Assembly (NCBI GenBank): GCA_037013685.1
Contig: CM072887.1
Coordinates: forward strand, 45,311,154 to 45,375,153
Reading direction: 5' to 3'
Length of the DNA: 64,000 bases
DNA from: Acridotheres tristis
Taxonomy: Eukaryota; Chordata; Aves; Passeriformes; Sturnidae
Numbering within the stretch: the stretch's first letter is position 1; every line of letters starts with the position of its first letter. Below the pieces are notes generated by a model. That model saw only the letters and a list, made by a program, of their open reading frames with translations, had not been told where the DNA came from and did no database searches. Positions 29,089 through 42,865 of this stretch are shown here, piece by piece. The translations under genes and the position numbers were made by a program.

Positions 29089-32000
29089 GTCTCAGCAGAC
29101 AGTAAAATTTGTTAAAATTGTGGTTTTTCTTTTAGAAATCATATTTTTTTTTAAGCATCTATACTTATATTTATTTTATTATTTCTGGCTCTACCTTCCA
29201 AAATATAATCTTATGTATGCTGTATAATGATCTGGTTTTGCAAGAATATGCTATTTTCTTTGTGATTATGTGTCTGTGCTTTAGTAGAGTGAGGAAAAAG
29301 AAAAGAAAAAAAAGGATATCCATCACATTCATTACAAGCTTTGCTGTGTTCCCATATTAATAGTGTACATTGTTGGGTGGTTGACAAAAGGAGGAACCCA
29401 TAATATCGGTAAAAATATCACCATCCCTTTTGATCAAAATAATTGGAAATGTGTATTGTGAACACAGTAAAGTGTGACTAAACAATTTCTACATTTTTTA
29501 AAAAACCTTGGGGCCTATTATGCAAAATTCTGTCCCAATGTAAGAAAGACAAAGGCTAACATATATCAAAAAAGAATCCCTGGTTAAGTTCCAAAAATAT
29601 AGTAATTTAAATACCTTTCATTATGAAATCCTTTGTTTTTACTTCATGGGATTGAATTCCGACTTGAAAGAGGCCATGTTTAAAGCAGGATTTCTCTTTC
29701 CTGTTCAGTGTTTGACAGGCTTTTGATCTAGATATTTTTTCTAAGGGCTTTTGTTGTTTGTGTAGACATAATCGATGAGTCTTTTCAGCTAGACTGCACA
29801 CGTGATCATTTAGAAAAACAGAGGGACAATTCTTGGCACCTTTTGGGGATTTTTTGTTTATATAACATATGCTCTGGGCAAAGAAAAATCAAGCCTTACG
29901 TTTTTATCTTTTCAAGTTCCAGTTTCTCTAAAGTCAGAAAAAGTTTTAGCTTATAATTCACATGAAAAGCATTTTTCATAAGGTTGAATAATTTGGCATG
30001 TTTATCTGATGCCTTTTCAGAGTAGATAACTTGTGTGCATAATGGGACCCAAGAGTTCAAAGTAGCTAGTTACTTATAGCATATTCACTTGTACATGTTG
30101 CAAGCAGCTAAAATGGAAAATGGTTTTCCCATAGGCAAGAAAACTTGGACACCAAATTAAATATCCTTGGCAAGGGATTAGAAAGGCTATGCTTTATAAG
30201 AATAGTTACTGTCACATGCAGCCAGATAACTTTGAGTTATGTTACTGCAACTAGTCTAGCTGATTGTTGCTAATGATGTATTAATTTAAAAAAAAAATTA
30301 TTTAATGTTAACACTTTATAAGATTCATCAGAGACAAACAAAATTGTATATCACTAGCTTGATTGTAAAGAGGATTTAATTTGAAAGCTAAAGAAGAGAA
30401 AGAGGCAAGAATGTGTTCAGAATCATTAAAGTTTTGTATGAAAATGATAGTGGTACGTGTGATGAAGGCTGTTCACTATTTGCCTTGCTATCCAAGTCCG
30501 TAGGCTAAACAATCAACATATGCATTAAAGTATGCTGCATTAAATGCATTAAATTAGTCACAGGATGCCAGTCCCTTCTTGAAGGACTTCATCATCATTC
30601 TTAAAATGATCAATATACTTAACAGAAGGTTAAATTACCTGTGCTCTCCTTTCTACATTGGCTTAGTGAAAATTGGCAAGCATGATTTATCTTATGTACT
30701 GGATTTTTGAGGGTCTGTGTGCTTCAAAACCTCCTCTCTGTTCTTCCAGGTTCTCTTGTTTTCTTCCATGTTTTCTCCTCCTTGTTTTCTTTTCATATAC
30801 TCTTTTTGAGTTCACATACTGTGATCACATCAAATCTCCAAATGAATGATGTGGTTCTCTTATTCTTAAAAATGTCAATTTTTTTTTCCTTAATTTCTCC
30901 ATAGCTATACGATTTTAAAAGGGGGAAAAATGGTGGAAAATTTACTTCAAAAAGGATATTGAAGAAAAGTTGTCAGAAAAAACAAAACTTTTCAAAACTA
31001 TTTTGTTTCTTATTTAGTTTCTTATAACCATTTAAGTGTTTCCAATATGTAATATGTAACTGTGAAATTAAGTAAAGCAATTATCCTTTTCTAATGAAAA
31101 TGTATTCATACCAAACAGTAGGAATTTAAAATTTACATGTCCCCAATATAGGCTATATATAGTGACATTTTTTGTCTTTCAGTTATTCCCCACAAGTTAT
31201 CACAATTTGAATGAGAAAGGTTGAAAGCAAAGCCCTATTTGGAAACCTTGTCTCCATTGTTCCATGTGTACCTGTGGATAGATAGGGATGCAAATACATA
31301 AGAGATCACATCCACCAGTTCAGAAAGTTTCCTGGTGAAAATGAGTCTGACATGAGACAGTGGGGAAATGCTGAGGGTACTAGTTATTATGCAGTTTGTA
31401 GAGGAATTTCATTAGCAGTTAGTAATTTAAATTTAACCTTGTCCCCACTGGACATATTAGCCAGCTCATGCTGAAAGAATTGTGTGTGCATGAACCACAA
31501 ATGATTCGTAGTCTCCAGGTTTTAACTGTGGTTAACTTTGCAGTGAAAAGCAGTCTCTGGGTGTTTGCTGTTGAGATGCTGTCTAGGCTGGGCATTCTTG
31601 TCAGCTTCATAAAGCTGGAAACTTATGGCAGGAGGAAGCAACCATCACTCCCTCAGAATAGTGGAAAGATTCAATATGTTGAAATCACAGTTTTCTACTG
31701 AGATTCTATAAATTGTGAAAATGTTGTGGACTTCAAATCTGAGCAAATCATCCTACAACATATTAAGAAGCCAAGTCAATATAATTAGCTTTAGACTTTA
31801 GAAAAAAAAAATTATGCCATGGGAGAAGTACATGCATTGTTTGCAGAAGTGCAAACAAAAATGTCTGATGTTTGACTAATTCATTTAAAAGCAATAAGAA
31901 TTATTCTAGTGTGATTTTATGTTTGGGACCACAGGGTAACCATTCAAGCTTTTGCTCCTTCCAGTCTTATTTTGCAAAATTCTGCAGTTCTGCTATTGTA

Positions 32001-33918
32001 AATTAATACCAGCACCAGGTTTTGTTCTGCTGGACCCAAGAATATAGACTCTTCTCCAGACCTAAATTCTAGTCATATCCTCATGATCTTACAGGATAAA
32101 GATGCTAAAATTGTCCTTTTGGTTGAACTTTCTATAACTATCTCCTTCTTCTTCCTGGAAGAGCATTCAGGAATCCAGTTTCCAAACTGTTACTAAAGGA
32201 ATGTATAAATCACAGTGAGTTCTATTTATCGTTGTAGCTGCAACCAGATAGCTGTTCATGACTTGTTCTTTTAGGTCAAGTAGCAAAAGGCTGTGCATCA
32301 TCAAATGATGGATTGTGAATGAGACTAAAGCATCAGACTGAATCTTGGATGTCTGGGTTAAGTTCCTGGCTCCAGAAACACTGTAGATGATTGCAAAATG
32401 AGTGCTGCTAGGGTAATCTTAATTCTGGCCTTTTCTAACCCAGAATGATTGATTTTTCAGATTCCATTTTCCTTAAATATTGTTCTTATAATTTGATAAA
32501 TATAAAGGAGAACACAGCAGTAATTCATATTTTTTCTAAAAATAATTTGAGGAAAATGTAACCAAAACATGATTAGGAAGATAAATGAATAAATGTGTTT
32601 TTGTTGTTCTTTAAAAAATTGCACGGAACATCAAGAGATTGGATATTAGTAATTTATGTGGAGACATTCACTTTAAATATTATTATGATTACCAAAATAT
32701 ACTTATTACTAAGATCTAAAAGATACCTTTTTTTTTTCTTTGAGAAGAAAATGTTGGAGAAGTATGAAGGGCAAACAAAATAAACTCACTAGAACAAAAG
32801 ATGGAGGAATTAAACTTAAACAGTTTAATTTTATGAATGTTTACATTTTTCTGTTAGTATTCTTTTTGTTGAATTATTGAAGGAGCTTTTAAAACTTGTT
32901 CTTTGAGTCCTGAAAGTATTTTTTTAATCTCCCACTGACATCTTAATGCTGATAAATAGTTTAACGTCAGCATGATATAAACTTGTCCCTACTTCAGATG
33001 TCAGCACCTCCATTGGTGTGCATTTTTACATAATAATCCTAATTCAGATTGTGTTGCATTTGCAACACTAGCCAGGCTTCACTGAATTAGCCTTACCATG
33101 CTTCAAAGTCCATGAAAGACCAAACTTTTAGACTGGATCTGTCAGCTGTTTTGTGCCTTTGGCACAGGATCTCATCTAATCATTTTTGTAGGCATCCTAG
33201 TGGTTTCAGACAGCACAGGTGTGGTAGAGCAAGAAAAGATATTTTGTCATCACATGAGAACAATATATGAGTATCACAATAGCATGAAGTCATCCAACTC
33301 AAAAGACTGAAAAAAATATCTTCTGAAAAAAAGTTACTAAACACCTTGTGGATAGTTGAGGGAGGGGGGGCCAGAAAATTCACATTTCAAATCTCTTCTC
33401 CAGTAAAAATGTAATCAAATAAGATTTCTTTTATGATATAGTTCTTGGGGTGGAAAATGAAAATTAAGAGGACATGAAAGCTTAAGAGCACTTAGGTCCT
33501 TCATCACAATGGCACATATTCTTCAGCACTCTGAAGGCCAGACTCACGGATGAACAATTCTCTTGCTGGATCTTTACTGTATCTAAAGTCATAGGTATGC
33601 TGTCTAACTGACATCTGTTTCCTGCCTAGTCCTGACCTGACTGAGACCTTTAAGCAGTGTAGGATTTAAGATCAGTAGCAGGGAACATCGAGCTCAAAGC
33701 TGCACACAAAATACAATGCATTTTACTTCTGTGAATCTGATGTGACGACATTATAGTGAGTAACTGCTAAAATTACTTAACTAAGTACGATGGAGTGATT
33801 TTTCTGGAGTTTTTTGGTTGTTGCTATGTTTTGGGGTTTTTTAGAATGTTGGATTTGGACTCCAGTTTTCTCTCCCTGAATTCAGCTGACAAGAGATGTC
33901 ATCCTTCAAAGGCAGATA

Positions 33919-35330
33919 AATCATGGAATGGTTTGGTTTGGAGGGGACCTTAAAGATCATCTGGTTCCAACCCCCTACCATGCACAGCACACCTTCCACT
34001 AAACCAGGTTACTCAGAGCCCCATCCAACCCGGCCCTGAACACTTCCAGGGATGGGACATCCACAAACTCTATGGGCAGCCTGTTCCAATGTCTCACCGC
34101 CCTCATAGTCAAGAATTTATTCCTGGTATCTAATGTACCTTCTTTCAGTTTGAAGCCATTTCCCCTTGTCCTATCACTAAATATCCTGTGAAAAGTTCCT
34201 CACCTGCTCTCTTATGAGCCCCTTTTAGGTACTGGAAGGCCGCTGTAAGGGGGCCCCAAAACCTTCTTTTCTTTTGTCTTCATAGGAGAGGTGTTCCATC
34301 CTTTTTATCACCTTCTGTGTACTTGCTCCAGAAGGTTGCTGCTTGGGTTGGAGCCACCAGAGCTGAACATAGTACCCCAAGTTGGGGGGTGTCCTAAAAG
34401 CAGAGTAGAGGGAGAGAATCACCTCCCTTGACCTGCTGGCCACACTGCTTTTGATGCAGCCCACGACATGGTTGCCTTTTGGGGCTGTGAGTATCCATTG
34501 CCATGGTGAGCTTCTCATAAACCAACACACAAGTCTTACTCCTCTTGTCTGTTCTCAAACCATTCTCTTCTTAACCTATATTTGTACTTAGGATTGATAT
34601 GACTGAGGTGCAGGACCTTGCACTTGGCCTTGTTGAACTTCATGTGGTAGGCACAGGCCCACCTCTCAAGCCTGTCGTGGTCCCTCTGGATGGCATCCCT
34701 TCCCAACACCATAAAGCTCTTATGGTGTTGGCTGCATCACACAGCATGGTGTCATCAGCAGTCTTGTTGAGTGTGCCCTCAGTCCCACTGTCTATGCTGC
34801 CAAAAAAGCTGTTAAAAAGGGCTAGTCCCAAAACCAATCTCTGAGTAATTCTGCTTGTCACTACTTTCTACTTGGAGCTGTTAACCACAAGTCTCTGAGT
34901 GTGAACATCAGCCAGTTTTTTATCCACCCAGTGTCCCATCTGTCAAGCCTGTGTCTCTTCAGCTTAGAGATAAGGATGTCATGTGGGCACAGTGTCAAAT
35001 GCTTTGTATGGTTCCAGGCAGAATACATCAGTACTCTTCCCTTATCTACCAACACTGGAACTCCATCATAGAAAGCCACAAAATTTATCAGGCAGTCTTT
35101 GCACTTTAATGAAGCTATACTGGCTGTCACTAATAACTTCCTTATTTTCCATTTGCCTTAGCACAATTTTCAGGATAATCTGCTCCATGATCTTGCCTGT
35201 TGCTGACTTGAGACTGACTGGGCTGTAGTTCCCCAGATCTTCCTTATTTACCTTTTTAAAATGGACTTTGTGTTTCCATTTTTCCAGTCACTGGAAACTT
35301 CACTGGACAGCCACAATTTCTAGCACGTAA
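33919..35330 (-). mobile_element. CR1 LINE, 1.4 kb 5'-truncated copy, antisense
   Basis: The + strand starts with a tail remnant and GGAATGGTTTGGTTTGGAGG, which is the reverse complement of the CR1 3' end. It continues through the ORF2 C-terminus and reverse-transcriptase region to about 35330, where similarity fades at CACAATTTCTAGC. Reading the minus strand, recognisable pol segments occur in the usual CR1 order. They include a PVSL-type motif, a VAFYDGV segment, PHDILISKLKRH, WDTGWIKNWL, TADDT (consensus FADDT) and VGCIKSSVASRSREVI. The copy is inserted antisense to FMN2. Confidence 0.92.
34225..35290 (-). pseudogene. Decayed CR1 ORF2 (reverse transcriptase C-terminal part)
   Basis: This is the remnant of the CR1 ORF2 protein, which in intact elements combines endonuclease and reverse transcriptase. 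It is split across frames. A segment at 34861-35130 has the VAFYDGV, PHDILISKLKRH and DTGWIKNWL motifs. One at 34640-34861 has LGLALFNSF and the active-site box as TADD instead of FADD. One at 34225-34530 has VGCIKSSVASRSREVILSLY and HLSYEDK. A frameshift lies in the block that normally reads YLDLCKAFD, where the usual Asp also appears as Glu (34990-35040). The element cannot make an active protein; no endonuclease domain is present. Confidence 0.88.
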
Positions 35331-38300
35331 TTTACATTCCTGCTGTGGGAGGATATAACATCATAAGGAAGTATAATTGGCTGGAATCAATACAAATATT
35401 TTTGTATTTAACTGATCATAGATTTTTGGGAAAAAAAAGAACAATACCATTAGGAAAATGTTCAGCATGTTGGATGGTCTATCCCAAGTCATCTTTCAAG
35501 AAATTAGGGTCTGAATGTTTAAATTTGAATATTCTATTTAAGTGTTCTCTTACCTGCATGCATAAAAATATCTGAAAACGGGGGAGGGGGAACAGGTATT
35601 CTTCGTGCTTACAGCCTTTTATGCATTTGTCATAGGAAGTATAGAAGGATGTAAGACTATTGATAGGATTCCCAGAATAAATCCTGCTTTATTCTCTAGT
35701 AAAGATTTCTTAGCATGAATTTACCCGATAAAAAGCCATCCAAATGTACTTGGATCTTTTTTCAGTGTAAATATAAATTCTCAAAACTGTAGCAACTCAG
35801 CTCTAATGAGTCATTGAAAAGGCTTGGTATCTGTTGAAAAAAAAGAGGAAAAAAAACAACTGGCTCCACTTGAAAGTTACTGGAAAGCACATTCATAGTT
35901 AATTATAAACAAATACTAGTTAACACTTTAAATAAAAAGAGAGGAAAAAAGCAAAAATATTTAAGACATCGACAAGCAGATGAAAGGATTCTTGTTGCCT
36001 TCCATCTGAGATTACTCAGATGCATTCCTGTATTCAATTACCTGAGAAGATGTGATATTCCCTTAAGAGAGATCGGGAGATGAGAAGGGATGGCAGTTTC
36101 GTGCATCTCCTTACTCATAGCCCTTTGAAACTGGTTCAGCAGAAATAGCTTAAATTGCAGCAGGGATTGGGGCCAGACGGTGACTACAGACAGTAATCAC
36201 TGGGTCAAGATCATACTACAAACCAACAACAAAAAGTTCTGGTGGAACAAAAGCTCTGTCAGGGTGTTTGAATGCAGTTTGAGTAGATTCACAAGATCTA
36301 CTTGGAATACTTTCTGAATAGGCACCAATGGGTCAGCTTGTTGTGTGACCATGCTTATCTAGTACATTTACACATAGAGGACATTTATAATTCTTATTAG
36401 TTGCTAGCTTTGAGTCTATTTTTCTCATCAAATCCATTCCATACTTTATATTCAATTCTCAGCTTGAGTTTTATGCTTTTTTTTTTTTTTTCCCACAAAG
36501 CCACTAAGTGTAAGCCCCTGGCTTATCATTTAAAATTTAATGATTGTTTAACTTTTCTTTACAGTCTTCCCCAAAATCCATTTCCTTTTTGATAGTGTCC
36601 ATCTAAATTGGCTTAGTTCTTCCTAGTGCCACTCACACCCCAACCATACTAAATAAAACATGCAAAGAGAACAAACACCAACAAAATCCAAAACTTGGGG
36701 CAAAACAAATTCGAAAGTCTAAAAGGGAGTAGGGGTAGAAGGGGAGGGGAAGAAACTTTTCTCAAGTAATTTCTACTGATTCTGGTGTATTTGCTATTCT
36801 GCTTTGGTGTTTCAAGGTTTGTCAAAACACTATCTTGAATAGTATGCTAACTGCCAAAAAAATTATTTAAGTGTTATTTTGGAGTTTCCTGAGGATGTTT
36901 AAAAGTATATGTACTACCAAGGAGAATAGGGAAATTTTCTCAGAAGCGCTGACAGGGCTCTTGTAGACTTGGACCTTAGATCCAAATAATAGCAGAGTAA
37001 CTTCATTCTCTTTCTTGTCCTGGTAGTTCAACCAGTATTTTTTCTATATCCATTTTCTTTCTGTCCTAGTCACATGCTTGAGATACCTACAGAAGGTATC
37101 CTCATGGCCTCTGTCAGGTACCTCAGGTCCTCAGGCCTTAATAAAGATGGGTCAGAAGTGACAGATTCCATACACTTTTAAAGCAAACAGTCAAATTCCT
37201 TCTGTTTTGTCCTTAGTTTAGTTTTCTTGGGACTTTTTTTGAATTCGTGCCTCTGCCAGTGGACATATTCAGTGTATTTCCAAAGCCCCAGCTACTATTC
37301 ACTCATAACCAGTGTGGAAGAAAATATGTCTTTTTTAAAGATCCTGGTAAATCTCCGACAAGGATTTGTAAAAATATTAGTAATTGTTTTCTTTTATGGG
37401 TTTTTTTTTCAGTAAAAAGGATTTCTATGCTTTTTAATTATATGTATGTAACACTGGTGCACACTAATCCTAGTCTGAAACAGTTGTTGTATGTCTTGAG
37501 TTTCCAGTTAGTTGTAAGCCAAATATTTTTTTTTTTTTTTAGATTTTTCTAATCCTGTGGAAGATTTGATAGAGTGAAATATCCCACTTTCAAACAAAAA
37601 ATTGCAATAACTGATAATAGAGAGAATAGATATTATTTGCGATATCTGTCCACAGAGAAAATAGTCTGTGTATATAGAAAATAGCTATATTTATGTTGTT
37701 AGCTTTTTTAAAAGTCGGATTTAGTGCACAAGGTATAGTGGTTAAATTTGGAAGAGACTAGCAGAGAGAGGTTTTTGGACTTAAAAGGAAAGGATACTTG
37801 GCAGTTATCTTCGTTCATTGTGGCTTGATTTCTGCAGAGAACTTAGCATGACAACCAAAATGGTCCACTGAGGTCAGAGGGGACAATTTGTGGTCAATGG
37901 GTGGTTTATATCCTTGCCTTTGAACCCCATTTAATTTAATTTCATCTCCTAGGCTTCTTGAAAACAAAGAACTATTTATAGAAAAATGCATTTTCCTTCT
38001 TCTGAAGACCAGAACTTTCTAAAATGTCTGTGTCTCTTTCTCACATTCAATTTGGTGAGATACATGAGATTTTCATAAATGCATAGGTCACTTTAGTATG
38101 CTTATTCATATATGTGCCTTTGTAGAAGCTCATATGTAATATTTGCAGGACTCTAATAAAAAAGAATTGGAAGAGCAAACACACAAAACAATGGCATGTA
38201 TCATTCTGGAATGTGGGTATATGCTGATAAGGACAGAAGATTTGAGAGTTCAGTTAATTAGATTTTGTTTGTGAGATCTTGTTTGAAAGCTCATTTTGAA

Positions 38301-41300
38301 TTGCATGAAATCGAGTTTTATGCCCCAATTATAAAACACCAATCAGTAAGTTTAAGCAAATTTAAAAAAGAAGTGATAAAATAGAAATTAGGACATCTGA
38401 TGGTGAGTAATTTTTGAAGAGATACATATGTCCTGTAGTTAAAAGAATTGATATAAGAGCCTTGGATATAGTACAGTCTTCACACTTGGTAAGCAATGAC
38501 GTAAGGAGGAAGGAATGTACTTGAATTTTGACCAAATATATGAAGTGTTTAGGAAGTATAGACCTTGCTCTAAAAGGAGACCAACTTTAAATAATCTGAA
38601 GGTATCTTAATGGAAAAAGCAGGCAAACAGTGGAATGTCATCCAACAAGAAGGCATTAAAGATGCTTTCAAACTAAAAAAGGAAAATATAACTAAATCAG
38701 TACATGTTGTAAACCATTTATAAAGTGGCTTCACTCTGTTAGAGGTTACTTTGACTCTAAAATGCTGTGAATTTTGAGATGACCAGGTTTTTCAATATGA
38801 CCTAAAGTTATTTTCCAACCATACTATTTGAAGTAGATTTTTCAGAATATATATACCTTTAGGATTATGAAAGCTGCATGTAAAGCCCTACAATACAAAG
38901 AGTGCATCAAGGCCAACACATAAATCTGTTACTTTTGCTTACCAATGTATTACACAAAATAGAGGGGTTAGTATTTCCTGGTATGACATAGTCTTTAATA
39001 GATTTGGAACAGATTATTTGGATGTACTTTAGCAAATTAGTGTCAAGAATCAAGTTCTTAGCTGGAGGTGTTAGAAAAGATGATAAGCCAATAAAATATG
39101 AAATATTTGGGAAGAAAACTCACCCAAAAGCAGAAATTCCTACATCTCTCAGTAAACCTGCAAGCAGTCACTGCTGTATTAGCTGATGGATTCCAAATAT
39201 ATATGAAAGCAGATACTGCATGACTACAAGATTTCTTTTAATGTTTTCCAAAGAAAATCAAATAATATTTTTGAAATAACCTTTCTTCTAGAAGATAGAG
39301 AGTATTTGTGGAGGCAGAAGAGAGTGCTCAGGTATAGTCAACTGCTATGGTATCCCAGGATTTATCTAATTTTTCTGTGTTGGTCATGATCACTGTGGAC
39401 TGGGTATAGATACTTTTTTTTTAAATTTCATCTGTTATAGGTGTTCTCTTTGTAAAAGGAAGTACACTTTTCTCCCCTAAATGTTCTTCCAAGGTGGGCA
39501 CCTTTTAGCTGGCATTTGGCACTTAATGAATATATGCCAAGAATGAATAAGCCAAACCAGTGCCTTTCATGCACTCTTTTTACACCTGTGATGAACTGCT
39601 TTGGAGGAAGAAGTGATAATAAAGTGATAATAAAGATGCATCATATTGAGTGAAATGATGAAGTATAATGCATTCTGGGACACTTAACAGGATCCATCAT
39701 AACTAATTTTTTTCCTTCCTCTACTCAGAGGAAAACTTAATTGTAAGTAGTTTACCAATGGAGTGATTAGTACAGAGCAAAGTACATATAACACTAATAT
39801 CAGGTGATAATATTCCCATTCCACAAGTTATAAAAATCTCCAGTTGCTTTAACATCTAATAGTTATTCCATTGTATCCAGATGATAAGAAAAATTTTCAT
39901 TTTGATAACAGGTGGTTTTTTTCCCTTACTGATTAAATTTCACTGCATGTCTTCAACTAGCCATTTTCCCTACTGCTCTTGGATGTTTACTGTGTCTGGT
40001 GCAAAAGCAGTCATCTGATTATTTTCTTTGGACAGGGACAGATCTGAGCATATACATCATATTTTCTCTTTCACTGAAGCCACCTGTTGTCTTGTGGTAG
40101 CAGAATTGTTTTCATAATATCTGTAACTTTTTCTATCTAGAAAAATAATAATGCAAAAGGGTTGCAAATTAGATTTTCACCTGCGCAGTATCTTTTTGAT
40201 AAAATGAGGAAGGCTTTAAAATATCATCACATTTGGAACAAACTATAAGGAAATTCTTCTTCAGAGAAAGTTCTTCCCCTTGCAAGATTCTGTTTAATAC
40301 CAAGAGTTGATTTGATGCAGGAGGATGAAATCTTTCTCTGTGGGTATAATAGCTGCCTTATGCATAAGTACTTAATATTAGAAAAAAAAAAAAGTGCTAG
40401 TATATGTATCTCTGCCATTCAGGGTTTCTAGAGTTTCATTTCATTGTGTAATACCAATTCTCTATGAATTTATTTACAATAACTTGGTTTTGTTTTGCTT
40501 TATTTTGTTTTTCTTCTTCTCTAGACCACAATAACTTTCTTTTTTAATTGAAAGGAAATTTGTGCCAGAATGGGGATATTCTGATATGCTTTGATAAGCT
40601 TAGGACAATATGTTATGCTTACACTCTTTTGAAAAATAAATGGTGGAATATTTGCTCCATTACTGGTGGGTAAATAATAGTTTGTAAACATGTGCAGAAC
40701 ATGTGAAATAAAGAAGAAAGGACTAAAACAAGGCAGCTCTAATGATATTCCATCCCATCAGTCTTGGAAATGATAAAAAGATTCCTAAGAATGAGACATA
40801 TGACATATGAATACAAGTCTGTTGCAGTATGGAATATGGTAGTCTTACTTCTAAGCATTGTAAGACAAAGAAGTCCAAATTGCATTTTTCAGTAATAGAA
40901 TTATTTATTTTAAGAGTTGTATCCACAGATACTTAGTGATTGTATTAATGCAGAATGAGATATTTGATCTCATTTCATCCAGAGAGTTTGTGTACAACTT
41001 CTTCTCTTTTGGACTATATGTTTTTGCTGGTCATACTTTGATTTTAAGATTTGAAGTATGAAAAAATATTAATGAAATTCTGTAAAAGCTGCCACATTTC
41101 ACCTGGTTTCTTATCCAAAGCGATGCAAGGGTTTCAAGAAAAACTCCAAGTCAGCCCAAATTCGCTCAGCACTGGGCTCAACTTCACTCAAAAGGGTTGT
41201 GAGCCTTTACAAACCTTCTGAAGAATCTGGGCCAAGTTTCAAGTCAGTATTGAAACCTGTAATCAGGCAGGATTCACGTGCTCTTCAATTTCCTTAAGAA

Positions 41301-42534
41301 CATTTACCCATCTCTCCCTCAAGTTTTCTGTGGTTTGCTAGGATATTTTTTCCACTTTCAAGATAACAATGGTGGAGCCCAAGTCTTCAAGTAATGATTA
41401 CTAAATACAGTGTTTTCCACTGCAAATATCTGGGCACTAGTCAGCAGTGCTACTGCTCAGAAAACTACATTGCTACTAATAAAAAGCATTTGCAGCACTA
41501 GACAAAGCTCTGATCATTGTTTTGACTGGGGAAAGTATAAGGAAATTCCATTTGTATATCTTTTCTACAGACTTCACATGCCTATTTGAGTGTATGTTTG
41601 TAAATTGCTGTTGATTGAAACATTTGAACTGAAAAAGTTATTATCTTTGTTTCTTAATTATGCCATTGCTTTGCTTTTTTTCCCAACAAATTTAGAATCA
41701 GGGTTTACATCTTCCAAGGCAGTATATCTACAATGCAGAAAAATATTTTTAATGGCTTAATATTGTAGAGCTGTGTAGGGAAAGTGGAATAAAAAATAGC
41801 TGAAAGGTTTCTTTTTTAGATTTCTATATGAATTGTATACCACTGACATTTGTTACCAGAACCTTTTCAGGCTTCAAAATTTTCTGACTCTTGGGAATCC
41901 TAAAATTCTCCTTGCAAGTTAACAGGCCAGAGTCTAGCAGACTTCCCTTGAAAAGGGAATAAAGTACCAAATTAAAAGAGGTTTCTGCTTAAGCATGCAG
42001 ACTTTAAATGAGAATTCAGTTGTATTACCTGAATGACTACATAAATATAAATTTCAGCTAACCTAGGCACATGCACAGAGCAGACTGACAATTGCTTTGC
42101 ACATTGGTGATGCCTAAGTTAATGTGCACATTCTTGTGGATTTTTTAAGTGTTCTTTCAGTGCTCTAAGTGAAATGTGCACAGAAAATTTGAGAGAACAT
42201 GTGGCAAATAGTTTTTTCATCAATGTGTGGGAATGACAGTTTCTTATTTGTAATTTCCTTCACATGATCACTACATGCTATAAAATATAAAACTAGTCAT
42301 GTTTTCCATACAGGCCTGCTACAGCCTTAGTACTTCACTAATGAATGTGTGTACAGGGAGAGGGAAGAGTTTGATTTGCATTTGCCAAGTAACTTGTAGA
42401 AAAGCTATATAAGGCTGAATCCTTCCTGTTCTTTACTCAGCTTCTCCTCCTCATATTATTTGAATTTTTGGAGTCATTATTTATAACTTGATTTTAAGTC
42501 AATTTCATGACTTGGTTGTTGTTAAGATTACTGG

Positions 42535-42685
42535 AAGGATTTTTGGTTTGTTTTTTTTTGTTCATTTTCAAGGCTTTGAATTTTGGAATTGTTTCTTTTT
42601 ACAGTGGTGGTTTTGGTTATCCAAATTTGTGTTGTTTGTTTGTGTGGTTGTTTGTTGAATGGGGAGATGGTTGGTTTTTTTGGAA
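42535..42685 (+). repeat. T/G-biased low-complexity stretch
   Basis: About 150 bp with very strong T+G bias on the + strand, including repeated GTTTGTTTGTGTGGTTGTTTG-like runs. It ends about 130 bp upstream of the next FMN2 acceptor. An open frame across it (42507-42689) encodes a hydrophobic low-complexity peptide, which is expected from T/G-rich sequence and is not taken as a gene. Confidence 0.6.
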
Positions 42686-42813
42686 TTGACCTACATGAGA
42701 ATATCCTCAGGCGGTTTCAGTATATTTTACACATGACATATTTAAAATTGAAATTATCCTGAAACATCTCTACCTTTCACCTTGTTGCTAATTATTTGAT
42801 TGTATTTTTACAG

Positions 42814-42865
42814 CCAAAATAGACCAAGAAAATGAAGAGAAGTCACTGACAGAAGCACATAAGAG
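42814..42865 (+). CDS. FMN2: Formin-2, 52-nt FH2 exon (KIDQENEEKSLTEAHK)
   Basis: A 52-nt exon between acceptor TATTTTTACAG and donor GTAAGA, entered with one base carried over and left after two bases (AG|). With G from the previous exon it encodes AKIDQENEEKSLTEAHK and the first two bases of a Ser codon. It is a continuation of the acidic/basic helix at the end of FH2. The size is not a multiple of three, so skipping it would shift the frame. It sits alone between introns of 15.3 and 15.6 kb. It is recognised by the AKIDQE.E..SLTE.HK pattern and phase compatibility. Confidence 0.94.

Larger units (their letters stand above)
27524..42813 (+). other. FMN2: FMN2 intron, 15.3 kb, with three CR1 insertions
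   Basis: Intron from donor GTAAAT to acceptor TTGTATTTTTACAG. It contains a short CR1 tail fragment at 28524-28557 (minus), a CR1 3' fragment at 28945-29088 (plus) and a 1.4 kb CR1 at 33919-35330 (minus). A strongly T/G-biased stretch lies at 42535-42685, just ahead of the next exon. The rest is AT-rich sequence in which I see no gene. Confidence 0.85.

Noticed and set aside
34599..35228. Open frames on both strands around 34.6-35.2 kb that look protein-like
   Set aside because: They lie inside the antisense CR1 element. The minus-strand frames are CR1 ORF2 fragments and the plus-strand frames are their shadows.
42507..42689. A 60-codon hydrophobic frame downstream of the octamer/TATA pair
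   Set aside because: It is a translation of T/G-biased low-complexity DNA, which always yields Phe/Leu/Val/Gly/Trp-rich peptides.
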